Below, piece after piece: positions 13,893-15,191 of a DNA stretch of 15,191 nucleotides. The position numbers and the translations under genes are program-made. Positions within the stretch are counted from its first letter, which is position 1. Every line of letters starts with the position of its first letter. Below the pieces are notes generated by a model. That model ran no database searches, was not told where the DNA came from, and saw only the letters and a list, made by a program, of their open reading frames with translations. Source of the stretch: Desulfofustis sp. (GTDB taxonomy: Bacteria > Desulfobacterota > Desulfobulbia > Desulfobulbales > Desulfocapsaceae); assembly GCA_029287755.1 (NCBI GenBank), contig JARFQM010000399.1, positions 1 through 15,191 on the forward strand, in the 5' to 3' direction.

Positions 13893-14702
13893 ATGTTTAA
13901 CGGCGTCACCCGGCAGCAATCCGAAATGGCCTCAGCCAAACAGGATTCAACCAACAACTCTTCGGCAGAAAAAGTTCTCAGGCTGCTGATGGCCTTCTCG
14001 ACCTCCGAGATGGAAATGGGAACCACTGAGTTGAGTGTCAGGCTGGGTATGCATAAATCCACTACCAGCCGTTTGATTAAAACGCTCGTATGTACCGGTT
14101 TCCTGCAGCAAAACCCGACCACCAGAAAATACCTGCTGGGCATGTCGGCATATCGACTGGGCTATGCCGCCACCCGAACTCTCAACACCCGCCTGCTGGC
14201 CGTCGCGCACCCTTACCTCTACAGCCTTGCACAGCACACGGGGGAAAGCGTCGCCATGGAAATGGTATCAGGTATCAACATCATCCTCGCCTCCCAGGTC
14301 GAAGGACCGAGTCACCTCAGATTTAACTTTCAGCAGGGAGAAGTCGTGCCGATCAACGTCGCGGCAGGCGCCAAAGCAATTTTGGCGCACAGCTCATCCG
14401 ATTTCAGGGAAACCTGTCTGCAGGGAGAGTTTAAACGGTTCAACCCGCGCACAATTGTCTCCAAGCAGGAATACCGGGAGCTTCTGAAACAGATCAAAGC
14501 GACCGGCGTAGCCTACGACCGTGGAGAACGATATACGGATATCTACGCAATGGCCGTACCGATACTGCTTACCGATGGGTCCCCGAAAGCAGCGGTGGTC
14601 ATTGCCGGGCCCGCCTCACGGCTGACCGACGCTTTTCTGAAGTCAGCTGACCGTCCGTTAAGAGAAACCGCCGCCAAGATATCCGAGCTGCTCCATTCTT
14701 GA
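13893..14702 (+). CDS. IclR-family transcriptional regulator
   Basis: 269 residues from the ATG chosen. N-terminal winged helix (about 23-85: SSAEKVLRLLMAF, GTTELSVRLGMHKSTTSRLI, LVCTGFLQQNPTTRKYLLG) and C-terminal effector-binding domain (about 95-265: ESVAMEMVSG, VPINVAAGAKAILAH, YDRGERYTDIYAMAVPI), the IclR pattern. IclR proteins bind small, often aromatic-derived acids and act as repressors or activators. Earlier in-frame starts are a TTG at 13818, which is the -35 box itself, and an ATG at 13854, inside the operator; I prefer 13893, with 13926 also possible. It is divergent from the long operon. The near-identical operators in front of this gene, the cyclases and the transporter make it the likely local regulator. 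Confidence 0.88.
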   Translation: MFNGVTRQQSEMASAKQDSTNNSSAEKVLRLLMAFSTSEMEMGTTELSVRLGMHKSTTSRLIKTLVCTGFLQQNPTTRKYLLGMSAYRLGYAATRTLNTRLLAVAHPYLYSLAQHTGESVAMEMVSGINIILASQVEGPSHLRFNFQQGEVVPINVAAGAKAILAHSSSDFRETCLQGEFKRFNPRTIVSKQEYRELLKQIKATGVAYDRGERYTDIYAMAVPILLTDGSPKAAVVIAGPASRLTDAFLKSADRPLRETAAKISELLHS

Positions 14703-14971
14703 GTAGGCTGAATTTTTTGCTGCGCCCCCTTTTCTCACCATTTTCTCCAAAATATCGGACCTGTCTCCACTATAGTGGGCCCGACAGTTCGACCCCAAAG
14801 TTACTCCTGCCCAGGTTACCACGCCCAACATCCTGATTATTTACTATTTTTCAGTCCATCAGAGAGGCTGAATTCAACGATGGCATGCTTATTGGAATGA
14901 CCCTCTGCATAGAATTGATTTCGGCAGACGGGTTTGGCCACGGGAAGGTGGCGCTGCCTTCCATATAAATA
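14703..14971. other. Non-coding stretch downstream of iclR
   Basis: No gene recognised. It contains a perfect 12-bp palindrome CCACTATAGTGG (14767-14778) flanked by CTGTC (14761-14765) and GACAG (14783-14787), a direct repeat AGGCTGAATT at 14705-14714 and 14865-14874, and a hairpin GGAAGG-N8-CCTTCC (14943-14962) just before the MITE. It may include remains of an insertion element. Confidence 0.4.
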
Positions 14972-15112
14972 GAGCCATTTGCAAAACGATCTTTTCGCCC
15001 AAACTCCGCGTTATGCTCAAAATTTTATCCTCGGAATATCAATCATATGCCTGTGGTAAAATTTCTCGCATGGTTTGATTTTGAACGAAAATCTTAGTTT
15101 TGCAAAAGGCTC
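14972..15112 (+). mobile_element. 141-bp MITE, copy 2 (inverted relative to copy 1)
   Basis: Ends GAGCCATTTGCAAAAC and GAGCCTTTTGCAAAAC (15 of 16 as inverted repeats) with perfect AATA duplications on both sides (14968-14971 and 15113-15116). Same length as the element at 9207-9347 and about 96% identical to its reverse complement. The interior carries no ORF. The different target duplications show two independent insertions, moved by a transposase not encoded here. Confidence 0.8.
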
Positions 15113-15142
15113 AATAGAAAAACAAATCAGAGGCAGACAACA

Positions 15143-15191
15143 ATGGCAGATGTGAAGCTCAAAGACAATACAGTCTTGAGGAGCCTCGGGC
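15143..15191 (+). CDS. Start of an unidentified gene (cut by right edge)
   Basis: ATG at 15143 opens a frame reading MADVKLKDNTVLRSLG up to the window end, with GAGGCA about 8 nt upstream as a possible ribosome-binding site. Only 16 residues are visible, so no family can be named. The MITE ends 30 nt before the ATG, so the gene's native promoter is displaced or lies within or beyond the element. Confidence 0.4.
   Translation, partial: MADVKLKDNTVLRSLG

Noticed and set aside
9207..15112. Composite transposon bounded by the two MITE copies
   Set aside because: Each copy has its own different 4-bp duplication (ATCC and AATA), which indicates two separate insertions and not one unit.
1..15191. 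CRISPR array, tRNA, rRNA
   Set aside because: No regularly spaced short repeats with spacers and no tRNA or rRNA signature was seen on either strand; the only period found is the coding repeat of the TPR gene.

Overview
This window reads as a catabolic gene cluster from an anaerobic, probably sulfate-reducing or syntrophic, member of the Desulfobacterota (Deltaproteobacteria). That placement is an inference. It rests on a pyrogallol/phloroglucinol-transhydroxylase-like molybdenum enzyme, an ADP-forming acyl-CoA ligase split into two genes, and an SCP2-type thiolase paired with a DUF35 protein. No rRNA, tRNA or other taxonomic marker is present.

Layout. (1) 1-298, minus: N-terminal part of an MFS transporter running off the left edge. 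(2) 299-784: divergent regulatory region with two sigma70-type promoters and two copies of a palindromic operator. (3) 785-2394, plus: two tandem metal-dependent cyclase-family hydrolases. (4) 2573-5733, plus, own promoter: large and small subunits of a transhydroxylase-like bis-molybdopterin enzyme; the small subunit has lost nearly all its iron-sulfur cysteines. (5) 5775-7298, minus: a TPR protein of about twelve 42-residue repeats, convergent with the small subunit. (6) 7512-13448, minus: a long operon whose order of transcription is cupin, SDR oxidoreductase, acyl-CoA ligase beta, acyl-CoA ligase alpha, enoyl-CoA hydratase, DUF35/OB-fold protein, thiolase. A 141-bp MITE sits between the hydratase and DUF35 genes. 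(7) 13893-14702, plus: an IclR-family regulator divergent from the operon. (8) 14703-15142: non-coding DNA with a second, inverted copy of the MITE, then the first codons of another gene at the right edge.

How the parts may work together (inference). The MFS protein imports a hydroxylated aromatic or alicyclic compound. The molybdenum enzyme rearranges ring hydroxyls and the SDR reduces the ring or a ketone. The cyclase-type hydrolases open a cyclic dione to an oxo-acid, the ADP-forming ligase makes the CoA thioester, and the hydratase and thiolase/DUF35 pair cleave it. Near-identical operators (TTGTTYC-N7-GAAACA type) lie in front of the transporter, the cyclases and iclR itself, with a degenerate one in the long-operon leader. 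A second palindrome, TTACATGTAA, lies exactly 6 nt upstream of a perfect TTGACA in two promoters. Together these suggest that one regulon controls the cluster.

The most unusual points are the apparently cluster-free transhydroxylase-like enzyme, the shared operators and promoter palindromes, and the two 141-bp MITE copies with intact 4-bp target duplications.
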